Assembly: GCA_905221605.1 (NCBI GenBank)
Contig: CAJNDS010002442.1
Location: 218,501-282,500 of the forward strand
Length of the DNA: 64,000 nucleotides
Reading direction: 5' to 3'
Source of the DNA: Symbiodinium natans
Taxonomy: Eukaryota > Sar > Dinophyceae > Suessiales > Symbiodiniaceae
Below are positions 33,240-45,365 of the stretch, piece after piece. The stretch's first letter is position 1. Each line of letters starts with the position of its first letter. The notes beneath the pieces are model-generated. The model did not search any database. It was not told the origin of the DNA and saw only the letters and a list, made by a program, of their open reading frames with translations. A program made the translations under genes and the position numbers.

Positions 33240-34060
33240 CGCGCGCAGCTCGGAGAGCTGTCGGCGGGAGATATCAAGCTGCTGCACCAAATGGACCCGC
33301 TCAGTCTCCTCGCGAGGCGACCCACTCCAGTTTTACACCGTCAACTCCTTCCGTTGCTTTGCAGTCGGCTCTCCAGCTTCTGAACTTCGCCTTGCTCGCG
33401 GGCAGCGGCCTTGTTTCTGAGACACAACCTACAGGTATAGACAAAATCCCAGCAGCTTCTCTGAAGCAAAAATCCGCCGACCCCGGTGTTCACCGTGGTC
33501 GAGCGCATGGGAAGCCGAGCACGGGCCACGGTTCCCCCCTACCCCCGGTTGCCCCCTACCCCGGCTCCCCTACCCCCTGTTGTTAAATGCCGTGATTCGT
33601 GATAAACCGTGGCCCTCGGTGCTTCACGGGGCGTCTGGTCACCCTTTCCCCGCACTTCATGAGCATCACCCCGCTCGGGTCCCACCCCCCCGCGGCTCGC
33701 ATCATGAGCATCAGCGGCGCCCGAGCATCAGCGGGGCCGACCTTGGGGCCTGGTCGGCTTCAGCAGGGGATGTATGTGCGCGTGGCGCTTTTGCAGCACC
33801 GTGGCTACTTCCTGCGCTGCCCGCCTATGGGCGCAGCAGCCCCTGCACGTAAGCAAAACACATTCGTCCGAGCCGCCTTTTCCTCACGCCGGCAAGCGTC
33901 TTCTAACCGATGCAACTCCTGCAAACAGGAGGTGGATTTGTCCGGTTGTCGATTTCTGCGAACCCGCACTGCGAGATCTCACTCCACTACATCAGTTGCC
34001 TGGCTCCACTCCACAGCATCTTGCCGCAGCCGCTTTACCAGCACTTGCCTCGAGTGATCG
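33240..34060. other. Stretch without a clear gene
   Basis: Open frames exist on both strands, none with a recognised domain. A pyrimidine-rich CCCCTACCCCCGG tract lies at about 33535-33575. Confidence 0.4.
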
Positions 34061-34181
34061 TGACACTCCTTGCACATCTTGACACATCTTGCACGCCTCG
34101 CCCAACGGAACACTATTATTCGGGGCGAGTCGCTCGGCTTGCAGCAGCACCAGCAGGTGTTCTGCCGGCTGCGAGCGAGGC

Positions 34182-34309
34182 CCGCTGGGTCCACTGGGAC
34201 CACTGGGTCCACTGGGTCCACTTCTCCCATTCTTCGAGGGCTCACCGAAGGGCTCACCGAAGGGCTCACCGAAGGGCTCACCGAAGGGCTCACCGAAGGG
34301 CTCACCGAA
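34182..34309. repeat. Two adjacent coding-type minisatellites (9-bp and 12-bp units)
   Basis: CCACTGGGT/C 9-bp units (34182-34221) are followed by six copies of the 12-bp unit GGGCTCACCGAA (34238-34309). On the minus strand they read (GPS)n and (GEPF)n, on the plus strand (GPL)n and (SPKG)n. Both unit lengths are multiples of three, so frames stay open on either strand. Confidence 0.9.
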
Positions 34310-34429
34310 GGGCCCCTCGAAGCCCTTAAGCTGCCTGGGCCCATCCTCCCGGTTGAGAGAACACAAGCCGACTGTGTGTTTCTCTCAAATTGGAGTCCAA
34401 AATCTTCTCCTCGGTGCAAAACGACCCCT

Positions 34430-35400
34430 CAGATCCCCTCTCGGCCTCGACGACTTCGGGCCTCCCGAGAGCACTGGATCTTGGGGAACGTCTGGGTCTG
34501 GCAAACGCACAGGCTCTGAGCTAGGAACAAATACGCGCGAGTGCGGAAGGGATCGTCAGGGTCAAGCGGGGCCAGCGCCATGTCCAAACCACCAAAGACT
34601 TGAGCAGTGCTCATCGCTCTATGCAAGAAGAGCCAACACTCCTGTGAAGGCGAAGTCCCCGTTCTGAATACTGCAAGTGTGTTCGCGAGCTTTGAATGAA
34701 GGGCTTCGGCAGTTTCACGTTTAAGTGGCTGGGTGCCTGAATGTTCACTTGAGCCGGCAGTGCCTACTCATGCCGTTCTGTCCATCCTACGTGAAGCGGG
34801 CTGGCGCCTTCTGGCACTAGCAGTCACTAGCACAAAAGCCGTCCACGTGGCAGCACAAAAGCAAGTTTGTTCGACTGGACCACAGGCAGGCGAGGTATTC
34901 GCCAAGTCACTGCGTCAGACGCTAAAGTGAAACTTCTCACCGCACGCGAGCACATGGAAAATCAAGCTTAGCTACTGACAATTGGGGCATGGGCCATGCA
35001 GTGCCTTGCAAGTTCACACACCAGAGTTCTTTAAACAGTCCGAGTGGCGCAGTCTCATCAATCTGCCGGCACCATGTTCTCAACCTCCTTCACAGGATGA
35101 AATTTCATGTTAGAAAAATGGCATGTGCGGATGCTACCATCACAGAACATCAGAGAACTACACGACCACCAGCAAGGCTTTTCCTCATGGATGTCGGCGA
35201 TGGACGATGCCTTGCCAAGATCCTTCGCAGTGTCTCTGACGAAGCATTTCTGACGTGCAGTGACTCAACGCTCTCAGCTTCAAGGACGAGGAGATGACCT
35301 CGATGGAGGGGCCCGCCACATCGTCGTCGATTCCTGCGCTGAAGGCACTGCCGAAGGCGCTGCCCAACACACTGCCGAAGGCTCTCAGATTCGGGCCGGA
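34430..35400 (-). CDS. Probable minus-strand gene, function unknown
   Basis: Exon-like stretches: about 35400-35270 (SVLGSAFGSAFSAGIDDDVA then GPSIEVISSSLKLRALS), 35250-35170 (KCFVRDTAKDLGKASSIADI), 35100-35050 (HPVKEVENMVPAD), 34670-34630 (NGDFAFTGVLALL) and 34600-34530 (FGGLDMALAPLDPDDPFRT). The KCFVR motif also occurs at about 22.75 kb (KCFVRESFADLL), hinting at a shared domain. No family is recognised. The minisatellite exon at 34.2-34.3 kb may be part of it. Confidence 0.35.
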
Positions 35401-35739
35401 GTCCGGGGGCTCAAGGCCTCAGTGGGGGGGGACCAGATTGGAAGAATGGGGTTCCTCCCCCCCTCCCAGCCCTTCAACCATTGATATTCAGAATTAAGGC
35501 CCGGGGTCAAGGAAGAACACTGGAAAGCAAGGTTGCAAACGACAACTCTCGCAAGATCCACGGAGCTAGCTTTCGTGACAGAACCTCTCACACTCACTCT
35601 CTTTCACCCACCCATGCACGCGCTGCAGGGAAACAAACGCGAACTTCCACTCCACGCCGTCTCCCCGCCTCCAAGACCGACGATCGACGTACCTCGTGCG
35701 GTCGAGGCACTCTAGCCGACGGCAGGGTCCGGGGACGTT

Positions 35740-36376
35740 TGGGCTGGGCCCGCCACCCTCGCAGGCCTGCGCAAACTCCTGCACTCCAGACGCAACAGAG
35801 ACAGAGAGACGAGAGAGAGAGAGAGAGACAGATAGATTGAGAGAGAAAAAGCAAAAACAAAGAGCGAGAGAGAGCGAGAGAGAGCGAGAGAGAGCGAGAG
35901 AGAGCGAGAGAGAGCGAGAGAGAGCGCGAGAGAGAGCGAGAGAGAGCGAGAGAGAGCGAGAGAGTGAGCGCCCGCGACTGCAGCCACCTCCAGCTGCGAC
36001 CCGACTATGGATGCCACAACCTTGCCACTGGTCTCCTGTCAGCGAGCATGTCATTAGCTCAGGCAGTCTCGCAACTCGACGTCGGCATTTGGTTTGCATT
36101 CACCGCGGCCGTCATGCGACTTGAACTGTTTACCGGCCTCTGAGACATCTGAGCGCCCATCGACGTCCATGTCCACAGGACTCGCGCATGTGAGTCATGG
36201 TGAGTCAAAGCGAAATGCAATGACCTTCCCACATACTCGCGTCCACCGCACCTTGTGGAACCTGCCCGCAGGACACCAGGCGAGACCTTGCTATGAGGCT
36301 CTAGGCAAGGCCATTTAACACCATCTACATACTTCAATTTCGCAGGAAGATGGTCCGAGCACAGAGCATCGCTCAC
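35740..36376 (-). repeat. Dispersed repeat cassette, copy at 36 kb
   Basis: On the minus strand this stretch carries a VQEFAQACEG motif (about 35790), GDQWQGCGIHSRVAAGGG (about 36040) and SKVSPGVLRAGS...WTWTSMGAQMSQR (36290-36140). The same three motifs, in the same order, recur at 52.74-53.25 kb. A GA/CGAG microsatellite is embedded. Confidence 0.65.
35809..35966. repeat. GA and GAGAGAGC microsatellite
   Basis: A (GA)n run is followed by many copies of the 8-bp unit GAGAGAGC. The Ser/Leu- and Arg/Glu-rich frames are artefacts. Confidence 0.95.
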
Positions 36377-36639
36377 GGCATCCGCCTGTCAACGCAATGA
36401 CACACGCCCCATCAAGAAGCTAAGTCATGCATGATTCCGCAGCATGGTGGGATGGTCAACAGAAAGATCATCGCCCCCTAGCTGCGCATCTGCTCACTCT
36501 AGCGGTGGAAGAAACTGCTCCGCCCGCAGCTGCATAGGATTCGTGTGAAAGCTCTGACCTGGCCGGTGTGGCCATGGGGCAGCGAGACTTTCTCTTCCCC
36601 CTGGATGGTCATCGACGCTGCAGTGTTTGCTCGGCATCA

Positions 36640-37800
36640 TCGACAGGTCAAAGCAACAGCCCACGGACCGGTGATTGAGAACCTAGGCAGGCTCTGGGCC
36701 TTCTCACGACTGCCTGGCCCTTGTCCTCCATGTTGTTTCGGGCAGCTTGGGCACAAGATGCCCGGTCGGCACGACAGTCTTCACACGTTCCGATGTGATC
36801 TCTGCTCGATGATGCACCCAATGCGCAGAAGCTTGTGGGAACTGTGTGCATACTTCTGGGCACACTGATGATGCCAGATTGGTTGAGAACGGACTTCCGG
36901 ACCGGTTGCAGAGTTTAATCCTGCACAGAATTTCGGCTGGCCATCTCATGCAGTGTTGTGAGGTCATGCGTTGGAGTTGGCAACAGGGACACCGGCGCAT
37001 CACACCACGTACATTGGCCCACTTGGGACCACCATCGAAGCAACGTCAGCAGTCAAGTCAACTCTTGCCTAGGTACATAGCCATTGACTGCTTGCATGAA
37101 CTTCTTCCGCGGCAAGCACCCCACAGCCACATTCATGGTGCAGGACCGAACCGTTGCGATGCTAACTGGGAAAGGAATGGTGGGCAGAAAGTGCCGCAAA
37201 GACTTTTGGAAGGTAGCTAACTCCATGATTCCCAAGACACAGTAAGTTGTTTCAAGCACCTGAACATAGTGAACCATCCGTTCGCTAAGACCCGAGCTGC
37301 TTCACATAGAGAGCTGTGGATCGAACAGGGTTGTGTTAGAGCCAGAGAGGAGCTGCTTAATGCTGTTTACTTGGTAGCCGATGTGAAGCAAAGGGCATCC
37401 CATCCCATGATGAATCCCGTGTAATCCCTGTCCGACCTGCAGCGGAGCGCTTGCAAGGCAACTGCCTGGATGGACGCGCTGCCTCGGGGCCGATTCCAGT
37501 AGCGGTGTCAAGATGGCACTGTCGAGCGACACCGTCAGTGACACAGTCAGACTCTCTCCGAGGTCCGAGCTTCAGGGGCGTGACTTCCACTGCCTTTGGG
37601 TATGGGTCCAGCAAAGGTATGTCCGTCATGATGCTGCCGGAGTCTTCGATGGTCAAGGTAGAGTTGGTCGTGTCAGGGATGATCCTGAGCTAGTGTATCC
37701 AGGCAGACAGCTGAACTCATCGACGGCAAGAAAAAGAGTCTATCTGCAATTCCAGACGCTGAACGAAGAAGTCCGCCTCTACCCCGCGCTCAGCTGCCGA
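36640..37800 (-). CDS. Probable minus-strand gene, function unknown
   Basis: Exon-like stretches: about 37790-37730 (SAAERGVEADFFVQRLELQI), 37665-37480 (TIEDSGSIMTDIPLLDPYPK...), 37380-37310 (QVNSIKQLLSGSNTTLFDPQ), 37275-37055 (hydrophobic, YVQVLETTYCVLGIMELATF) and possibly 37000-36880. Composition is protein-like and no stop interrupts the individual stretches, but I recognise no domain and could not prove junctions. Confidence 0.35.
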
Positions 37801-38061
37801 GCGAGCCTCAACACAACGAGGTGAACTCGATGGGCACAAACTAAGGTTTGCCCACAACCCTACTCCTTTTCACTTCGGCAACAAAAATGCTCACGGCAGC
37901 TTACGTTTTCCAAGCTTTTGCTTATGCCATGACTTTTGTCGTCGTCGTCTGCTTCCGTCGCTTCCGCCGGCTAACCCCTCCATCATGTCTTTCGTACAAC
38001 GTGCATGTTAAACATAGAACAAGCGAAGGACCATGCAACACTCAGGCATACTGCAGGTGAG

Positions 38062-38090
38062 TACTAGTAGTAGTTGTAGTAGTAGTAGTG

Positions 38091-38124
<34 letters not shown>

Positions 38125-38143
38125 CAATAGCAGTAGCAGTAGC

Positions 38144-38185
<42 letters not shown>

Positions 38186-38207
38186 CGTCGTCGTCGTCGT
38201 CGTCGTC

Positions 38208-38274
<67 letters not shown>

Positions 38275-38429
38275 AAGTAGAAGTAGAAGTAGAAGTGGAA
38301 GAAGTAGTGGTAGTCGTCAGTGGCAGTGGTAGTGGCAGTGGCAGTGGCAGTGGTAGCGGCAGTGGTAGTGGCAGTGGCAGTGGTAGTGGCAGTGGCAGTG
38401 GCACTATTAGTAATAGTGGTAATAGTAGC
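38062..38429. repeat. Long (TAG)n-type trinucleotide tract
   Basis: About 370 bp of TAG/GTA units with internal GTC, AAG and GGCAGT variants. It produces poly-Val, poly-Ser and poly-Thr frames on both strands, all artefactual. Confidence 0.97.
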
Positions 38430-38608
38430 TTACGGCAACAACCCTAGACTTGCAAACTCTACCTTACGGAACACAACACTTTGCTTACGCCAAACCCTAT
38501 TTCTGAAAGCCCCTCTCTTGTCTAAACAAAGAGGGTGTTTGATCAAGTTTGATCACCGCTCAACTGTCTCCCGGACATGCCCCAAGCTACACACCCACAA
38601 TGGCCGCA

Positions 38609-38881
38609 CTCAGCTGCACCAACAGCCATCTCCCAGCCTCTGAGATATCTGAGCCTCCCTCGTAGTCCATGGGCATCGGGCTGTTCCTTCAGTCAGTGCG
38701 AAGGGGCGCCCTTCTCGCATGAACCAGTCATGAATCTGACCCGGCCTTGAGCTGAGACCCGCATCTAAAATGCCCGCCAGGACCTCGCAGCCGGGCTTCA
38801 GCCAAGAGACGCTATAACTGAGCTCATCCACTTGCACAGACGACATGCAGCCAAGGAGAGGGCGGCATCGCCCTCGGCCTG
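38609..38881 (-). repeat. Repeat cassette copy, near-identical to 40.15-40.42 kb
   Basis: On the minus strand this copy is open and reads SWLKPGCEVLAGILDAGLSS, then GQIHDWFMREGRPFALTEG and PWTTREAQISQRLGD. About 250 bp match the 40.15-kb copy with a single visible substitution besides a short insertion at the start. It is one of two intact copies of the cassette. Confidence 0.85.
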
Positions 38882-39099
38882 CCATCAGTCCGTAAGCATG
38901 ATTCAGCACGTAATCAAGTTGGTCAGCACTGCCTCTACTCAACGCAGTCGCTTGGAACTCCCTGTGAGCAAGAATACTCCCTGCCTGGCGCTCAGCTTCC
39001 GAGCAAGCCTCAACACTCTGTGCATGACCCGACGTGTCTTGCACGGATCCTACATGATGCGCAAAAGAGACTGCCAGCCACTTACAAGTTTTTTGTTGA

Positions 39100-40100
39100 A
39101 GGAACTGCCCCGATCACCTGTATCACACTTGGCGTGACCGGGATGTGACCTCCACATCCCGCTGTGCCATCAAGGAACGGTGACTCCAGTATGTCAATAA
39201 TTTTGAAATGTGGGGAATTTGTTGGCACTTCTGCTTGATTTTTACTTGCGGCGGGCTTATCTCACGTCAGGTCGCGAGAAATACACATCACCCCTTTGTG
39301 GACGCTACAGAGCAGGAATACACAATTACGCATCAGGACACAGCAATCCCCAAGTAGACGGTGGAATATAGGCAAACAGCCAACATGGGTAAAACTGCCG
39401 GATTTGCTGCGGACGCCAGTGTTTTCAGCACGTTTCTTAGCAGTTTAACTATGTTTCTTCAGCTAGTCACCAGGGAGGCGCTAGAAACCAACTAAACTCC
39501 CCAATCGATTTATCCTAAATTGCTGGCGGGTTGGTCGAGTTGTCGCGGCGGTGATCTAGGTCACCCCCTCAATCATCTGCTACTTAACTTGCAACTCCCG
39601 AAGACGTGCAGAAGCCAGCACGAACCGACTTCGACACACAAAGAGATATAATCTGGGGAGTGTCGTTCCCCAATGTGGAATGTGTCGGTTTTTGGGCAGA
39701 GGGGCTAGGGTTGAATAAGGCACTGCCAGCATGCAAAAGAGCATGTAGATGTTGTGTACATGACGACACGGCCGACTTCGACACATCAGGAGACATACTC
39801 CAAGCTGAAAGCCCACGAGGATTTGCAAGCACAGGGATGGACAAAGCGAGGAGTCCCCCTGTTTGCCAACACGACGCCGTTGGAAGGTGCAGCGCTTGTT
39901 TCCGAGAGATTTGTGCTCGAAAGTGTCTGCAAGTTCGCGAGGCCAGTCTGACGAAACTGACGAACATGACTGCAACAATCTGCAACTGCCAGTGGGAATG
40001 AGCCAATTCTCCTCGTGCCATAGCTTGACCAGCATTGTCACGTTCTTTCTACTTCACATCAAGATACATCAAGACAATCGACATGCGAAAGCGCTCAACC
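39100..40100. other. Spacer between the two near-identical cassettes
   Basis: 39.18-39.55 kb is more A/T-rich than the surroundings. 39.58-40.04 kb has overlapping open frames of 130-150 codons on both strands, with no domain recognised on either. It may be the unique part of a duplicated or mobile unit, or chance. Confidence 0.3.
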
Positions 40101-40139
40101 AGCAATAACAAATACCCACGTGCGATGTACACCGCTCAG

Positions 40140-40420
40140 CTGCACCAACAGCCATCTCCCGGCGGTCTCCCAGCCTCTGAGATATCTGAGCCTCCCTCGT
40201 AGTCCATGGGCATCGGGCTGTTCCTTCAGTCAGTGCGAAGGGGCGCCCTTCTCGCATGAACCAGTCATGAATCTGACCCGGCCTTGAGCTGAGACCCGCA
40301 TCTAAAATGCCCGCCAGGACCTCGCAGCCGGGCTTCAGCCAAGAGACGCTATAACTGGGCTCATCCACTTGCACAGACGACATGCAGCCAAGGAGAGGGC
40401 GGCATCGCCCTCGGCCTGCA
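40140..40420 (-). repeat. Repeat cassette copy, near-identical to 38.61-38.88 kb
   Basis: Same motifs as the 38.6-kb copy (GILDAGLSSRPGQIHDWF, PWTTREAQISQRLGD). It continues upstream on the minus strand with an RKLSGRQGVFLLTG module at about 40500. A more diverged copy lies at about 40880-41065. Confidence 0.85.
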
Positions 40421-41567
40421 CTCGCGACGCTCCATCAGTCCGTAAACACCTATCTTTATTTCCTGTGAGCAAGAAGACTCCTTGCCTGCCGCTCAGCTTC
40501 CGAACAAGCCTCAACACGCCGTGCATGAACCCGACGAGTCTTGAACGGATCCTACACGATATGCGCGTCCTATTGGGGGCAAGGGAGAGGAACTGCAGCC
40601 GATCTCTTATGGTGTACATTCGTCTTGGCTGGGCTCTCAACCCACTTGAAGCTTGTTGCGTTCCGATGAAAGATCAGAGGACAAAAGGATAGCATTTGGA
40701 CGCAACGAACCTGTGCTAGTGGGTTGGTTAAGAGAACGTCATTCACAGGCGTTCGTCGCGTGTAGTTGCGTAGTTCTGCCCAACCAATCATGAGACTTCG
40801 CGTGTGCAGCAAGTTGATACAAATCTTCACATAGAATACCGGGGGAGGGCGACCATGGTGGTGCAAAGCAGCATAGCTAGCCTTCCCGTCTCATAGCAGT
40901 GTCCCCGCCTCTGAGACGTCGGAGCGGCTGACCCATCTGCCACGAGCACATGCGAGCCAATGATGCGAGAAGCCCTTCCGCATGCTCCTACATGATCTCA
41001 CATGCTCCACCCACCTTGGGCTGAAGCTGGCCTCCAGCAAGCCGGCGCAGACCTAGCTTCAGCAGTCAAGCGTCGTTTTTCGGTCATCCCCTCCATGAAA
41101 AAGTCTGCGGACGGTCCTTTGACTGGCTTGTTGCGCACACTTCTTTCCGCGGTTTTTTAATGACTTCCTCTTCCAAAAATCCACATATGAAGTTATCCGC
41201 CGACCCCCGCTGGAGCGGGCGAGGCATCAGTGAAGACTAATTCTCGGTCATCGCCCCACTCCATACTACCTACCGTTTATGGCAGCGTCACCACCCACCG
41301 CCCCCACCACCCTCATGCAGGTTTTAAGAAGGGCCGCCCACCCCTACCCCTAGTTTTGAGGATCCCTGCCCTTCCCAGTGCTTCGTCCCCCCTCTGCCTC
41401 TACCTACTTCTGCCGACCTACCCTCCCAACCTGCTGTTTAGAGGGATCCACGCATTCTCATGCTGCTTTACTTTGAGGGTTCCTGTCCCACCCCCACCCA
41501 AGAACAGAATAGTATCTTAATAATAGAAGCCAAGATGCTAACGCTATAACAAAATGACAAAATGCTA

Positions 41568-41599
41568 TTCTTGTTTTGAAGCCGGCTTCAAAACAAGAA
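41568..41599. repeat. Perfect 32-bp palindrome
   Basis: TTCTTGTTTTGAAGCC is followed directly by its exact reverse complement, with no spacer, centred between 41583 and 41584. It could extrude as a cruciform, or be a footprint of an inverted duplication. Confidence 0.95.
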
Positions 41600-41699
41600 A
41601 TCTCAACAATGTCCGCGTCGTTCTCACTGCCCCCCATCTCTAGAAGTAGAGCTGGCAAAAAGGCCATTGAGGTCAAATCGAAACTTCCAGGAAACTTAG

Positions 41700-44600
41700 A
41701 ACACATCTGAGTAGAGGGCGGCATCGTTCTCGGCCTCCACATCACACTGCGGCGGCGACACTTGTTCCATCAAGAGGATCAGTCAAGCACCCCCTGCCTG
41801 GCGCTCAGTTTGCACCTGCACATGTGCATGGTATGAGGTGCCAGGTGTTCTTGGGAACCGTTTAACCGATGAGGGGGAGAGTTCGGACCAAAACAGGCAG
41901 ACGGCCCGGAGAAATCATGCTGGAGGGCCCCTCTACATGAACCCCGATCTGCGGCTGCCTCCGATGGGCCAAGTCTGATCCCAGAATTGCCGAGCAGAGA
42001 CCCGAGTGGACATTCGGCTCTTGTACAGCTTAACACAACATTTTGAAACGCCTGGGTCTACGCACGGCGGCAGCGTCGGCACAAGACGGCAGAGCGAATC
42101 GATTTGCATTGCTTTGCCTATCTCCCAGCGGCCCGGCCTCTGAGAATAGCGAGACATCAGAGCCGCCCTCGCGGTCGTAGTCCATGGGCATGGGGCTGCT
42201 CCATCTGCCGCGAGCACATGAGAGCCCCATGTGGTTCTTAACCTTCTCGCATGAACCTGACCCTGCCTGGAGCTGAGACCCGCATTCAAAATGCCAGCCA
42301 AGACCTCGGAGGTGGAGTCGGCTCGCTCGTCTACTTATGAGACGACATGCCGCCAAGCAGAGAGCGGCATCGCTCTCCTCCTGCACCTAGCACATGAGTT
42401 GCATGGCGAGGGACATCATCTAGCAACTGCCCTGCTCACCAAGAAAAGCTTCCCGCCTGGCGTTCAGCTTCCTGTGAGCATGCAACGATGCCACTTGCAG
42501 AGGTCTCATCTTTCTGCGTGAGCAACACGATGACTTTTTGATCTTTGCCAGCAGACGTGACATATTTATGTTGGAGACCACTGCGCCTAACGACTGCCAA
42601 CTGCTGCGGAGATCTAAGTACGGCGATAGCGTCGGCACAAGATGGCATAGCGAGTCGATTTACGCTCGATTTACATGGCTCGCCATGCTTCACCAGTCTC
42701 CCAGTGGCCCGGCCTCTGAGACGTGAGAGACATCAGAGCCACCCCCACGGTCGCCATCCATGGGAATGGGGCTGCCCATTCTGCCGCGAGCACGTGAGAG
42801 CCCTGTGGTTTTTACCTTCTCGCATGAACCTGGCCCCGCCTGGAGCTGAGACCCGCATCCAAAATGCCAGCCAAGACCTCGGAGGTGGAGTCGGCTCGCT
42901 CGTCTACTTATGAGACGACATGCCGCCAAGCAGAGGGCGGCATCGCTCTCCTCCTGCACCTAGCACATGGGTTGCACGGCGAGGGACATCATCTAGGAAC
43001 TGCCCTGCTCACCAAGAAAAGCTTCCCGCCTGGCGTTCAGCTTCCTGTGAGCATGCAACGATGCCACTTGCAGAGGTCTCATCTTTCTACGTGAGCAACA
43101 CGATGACTTTATGATCTTTGCCAGCACACGCGCCTAACGACTGCCAACTGCTGCGGAGATTATTCTTCATGCTACGAATCCACACTGCATGGACAGCAGA
43201 TTCAACCGGTGACATCTAAGTACAGCGCTAGCGTCGGCACAAGATGGCATAGCGAGTCGATTTACGCTCGATTTACATGGCTCGCCATGCTTCACCAGTC
43301 TCCCAGTGGCCCGGCCTCTGAGACGTGAGAGACATCAGAGCCACCCCCACGGTCGCCATCCATGGGAATGGGGCTGCCCATTCTGCCGCGAGCACGTGAG
43401 AGCCCTGTGGTTTCTACCTTCTCGCATGAACCTGACCCCGCCTGGAGCTGAGACCCGCATCCAAAATGCCAGCCAAGACCTCGGAGGTGGAGTCGGCTCG
43501 CTCGTCTACTTATGAGACGACATGCCGCCAAGCAGAGGGCGGCATCGCTCTCCTCCTGCACCTAGCTCATGGGGTTGCATGGCGAGGGACGTCATCTAGG
43601 AACTGCCCTGCTCACCAAGAAAAGCTTCCTGCCTGGCGTTCAGCTTCCTGTGAGCATGCAACGATGCCACTTGCAGAGGTCTGATCTTTCCCATGAGCAA
43701 CACGATGATTTTTCGGTCTTTGTTAGAAGACGTAACATATTCAAGTTGGAGATCACTGCGCCTAACGACTGTAAACTGCTACGGAGACAACTCTTCATTC
43801 TTCGAATCTACATGCATGGACAGCAGATTGACACGGTGGCATCTAATCGGCACAAGATGGCATAGCGAGTCGAATTACGCTCGATTTTCATGGCTCACCA
43901 TGCATGCTTCACCAGTCTCCCAGTGGCCCGGCCTCTGAGACGTGAGAGACATCAGAGCCACCCCCGCGGTCGTAGTCCATGGGCATGGGGCTGCCCATTC
44001 TGCCGCGAGCACGTGAGAGCCCTGTGGTTTTTACCTTCTCGCATGAACCTGACCCCGCCTGGAGCTGAGACCCGCATCCAAAATGCCAGCCAAGACCTCG
44101 GAGGTGGAGTCGGCTCGCTCGTCTACTTATGAGACGACATGCCGCCAAGCAGAGAGCGGCATCGCTCTCCTCCTGCACCTAGCACATGAGTTGCATGGCG
44201 AGGGACATCATCTAGCAACTGCCCTGCTCACCAAGAAAAGCTTCCCGCCTGGCGTTCAGCTTCCTGTGAGCATGCAACGATGCCACTTGCAGAGGTCTCA
44301 TCTTTCTGCGTGAGCAACACGATGACTTTTTGATCTTTGCCAGCAGACGTGACATATTTATGTTGGAGACCACTGCGCCTAACGACTGCCAACTGCTGCG
44401 GAGAGTACTCTTCACGCACTGCATGGACAGCAGATTCGCCTCGGCTTCCTGCCGAGAAGCCTTTGAAATTTTGTCGCCACCCCCCCCCACTGTGGGCCCC
44501 CCCTTGGGACCCCTCGGACCTTTTGTTTGAATGCCGGACCATCCCTAAACCCATCTGGGACCCTTCTTGGGATCCCCTCCCCATTTTTGAAGCCTTTCCC

Positions 44601-45160
44601 AAAAACCATCTTTCCTCCTTTCCTGTGCGTGGGCCGGCCCGGATGCCGAGGCGGCGCGCGCAAGCGTTTACAACTAAACCGGTGACATCTAAGTACGGCG
44701 ATAGCGTCGGCACAAGATGGCATAGCGAGATTTACGCTAGATTTACATGGCTCACCATGCTTCACCAGTCTCCCAGCGGCCCGGCCTCTGAGACGTGAGA
44801 GGCATCAGAGCCGCGGTCGTAGTCCATGGGAATTGGGCTGCTCCATCTGCCACGAGCACGTGTGAGCCCCATTTAAAGCAGAAAGCCCTTCTCGCATGAA
44901 CCTGACCCCGCCTGGAGCTGAGACCCGCATCCAAAATGCCAGCCAAGACCTCGGAGGTGGAGTCGGCTCTCTCATCTACTTATGAGACGACATGCCGCCA
45001 AGCAGAGGGCGGCATCGCTCTCCTCCTGCACCTAGCACATGAGTTGCATGGCGAGGGACGTCATCTGGCCGTGTGTACGTCCTGCCCACTCAACTACAAA
45101 TATTTCCTGCCTGGCGCTCAGCTTCCGCGGAGCGAGCCTCAACAGCGCGCACGACTGAAG
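41700..45160 (-). repeat. Tandem array of about 600-bp cassette units
   Basis: At least five units share the same landmark sequence (AATGCCAGCCAAGACCTCGG) at 42289, 42862, 43464, 44081 and 44934. Spacings are 573, 602, 617 and 853 bp. Units 1 and 4 are the closest pair, sharing variants such as ATCATCTAGCAACTGCC. The long last spacing holds an insertion at 44410-44680 (CCCCCCCCACTGTGGGCCC region). The protein frame AGILDAGLSSRRGQVHARR is kept in most units but neighbouring segments fall in other frames. Equally long frames exist on the plus strand, so the coding strand is unproven. Confidence 0.8.
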
Positions 45161-45365
45161 CATATTCGCAGTCAACTCGAGCGTGCTGCAGCAAACCCGA
45201 CACTCGGCAGCTCTATTCCGTGCCATACTGATGAACACTGGCAAGCTTGGGCAGTGCAGAAGCAATGCAACAGCCACATGGGCCACATGGGTCAAATCCC
45301 GGGCGCAGCTCCTCGAGGGCCTCTAAGGCCTCGATGGCCAGAACGCCCTTCTACGCCCGTTGACT

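Noticed and set aside
34089-34667. 192-codon plus-strand frame with SPKG repeats
   Set aside because: Its length depends on minisatellites whose units are multiples of three, and the minus strand holds exon-like sequence in the same stretch.
38033-38447. Poly-Ser, poly-Val and poly-Thr frames
   Set aside because: Direct products of the TAG-type trinucleotide repeat.
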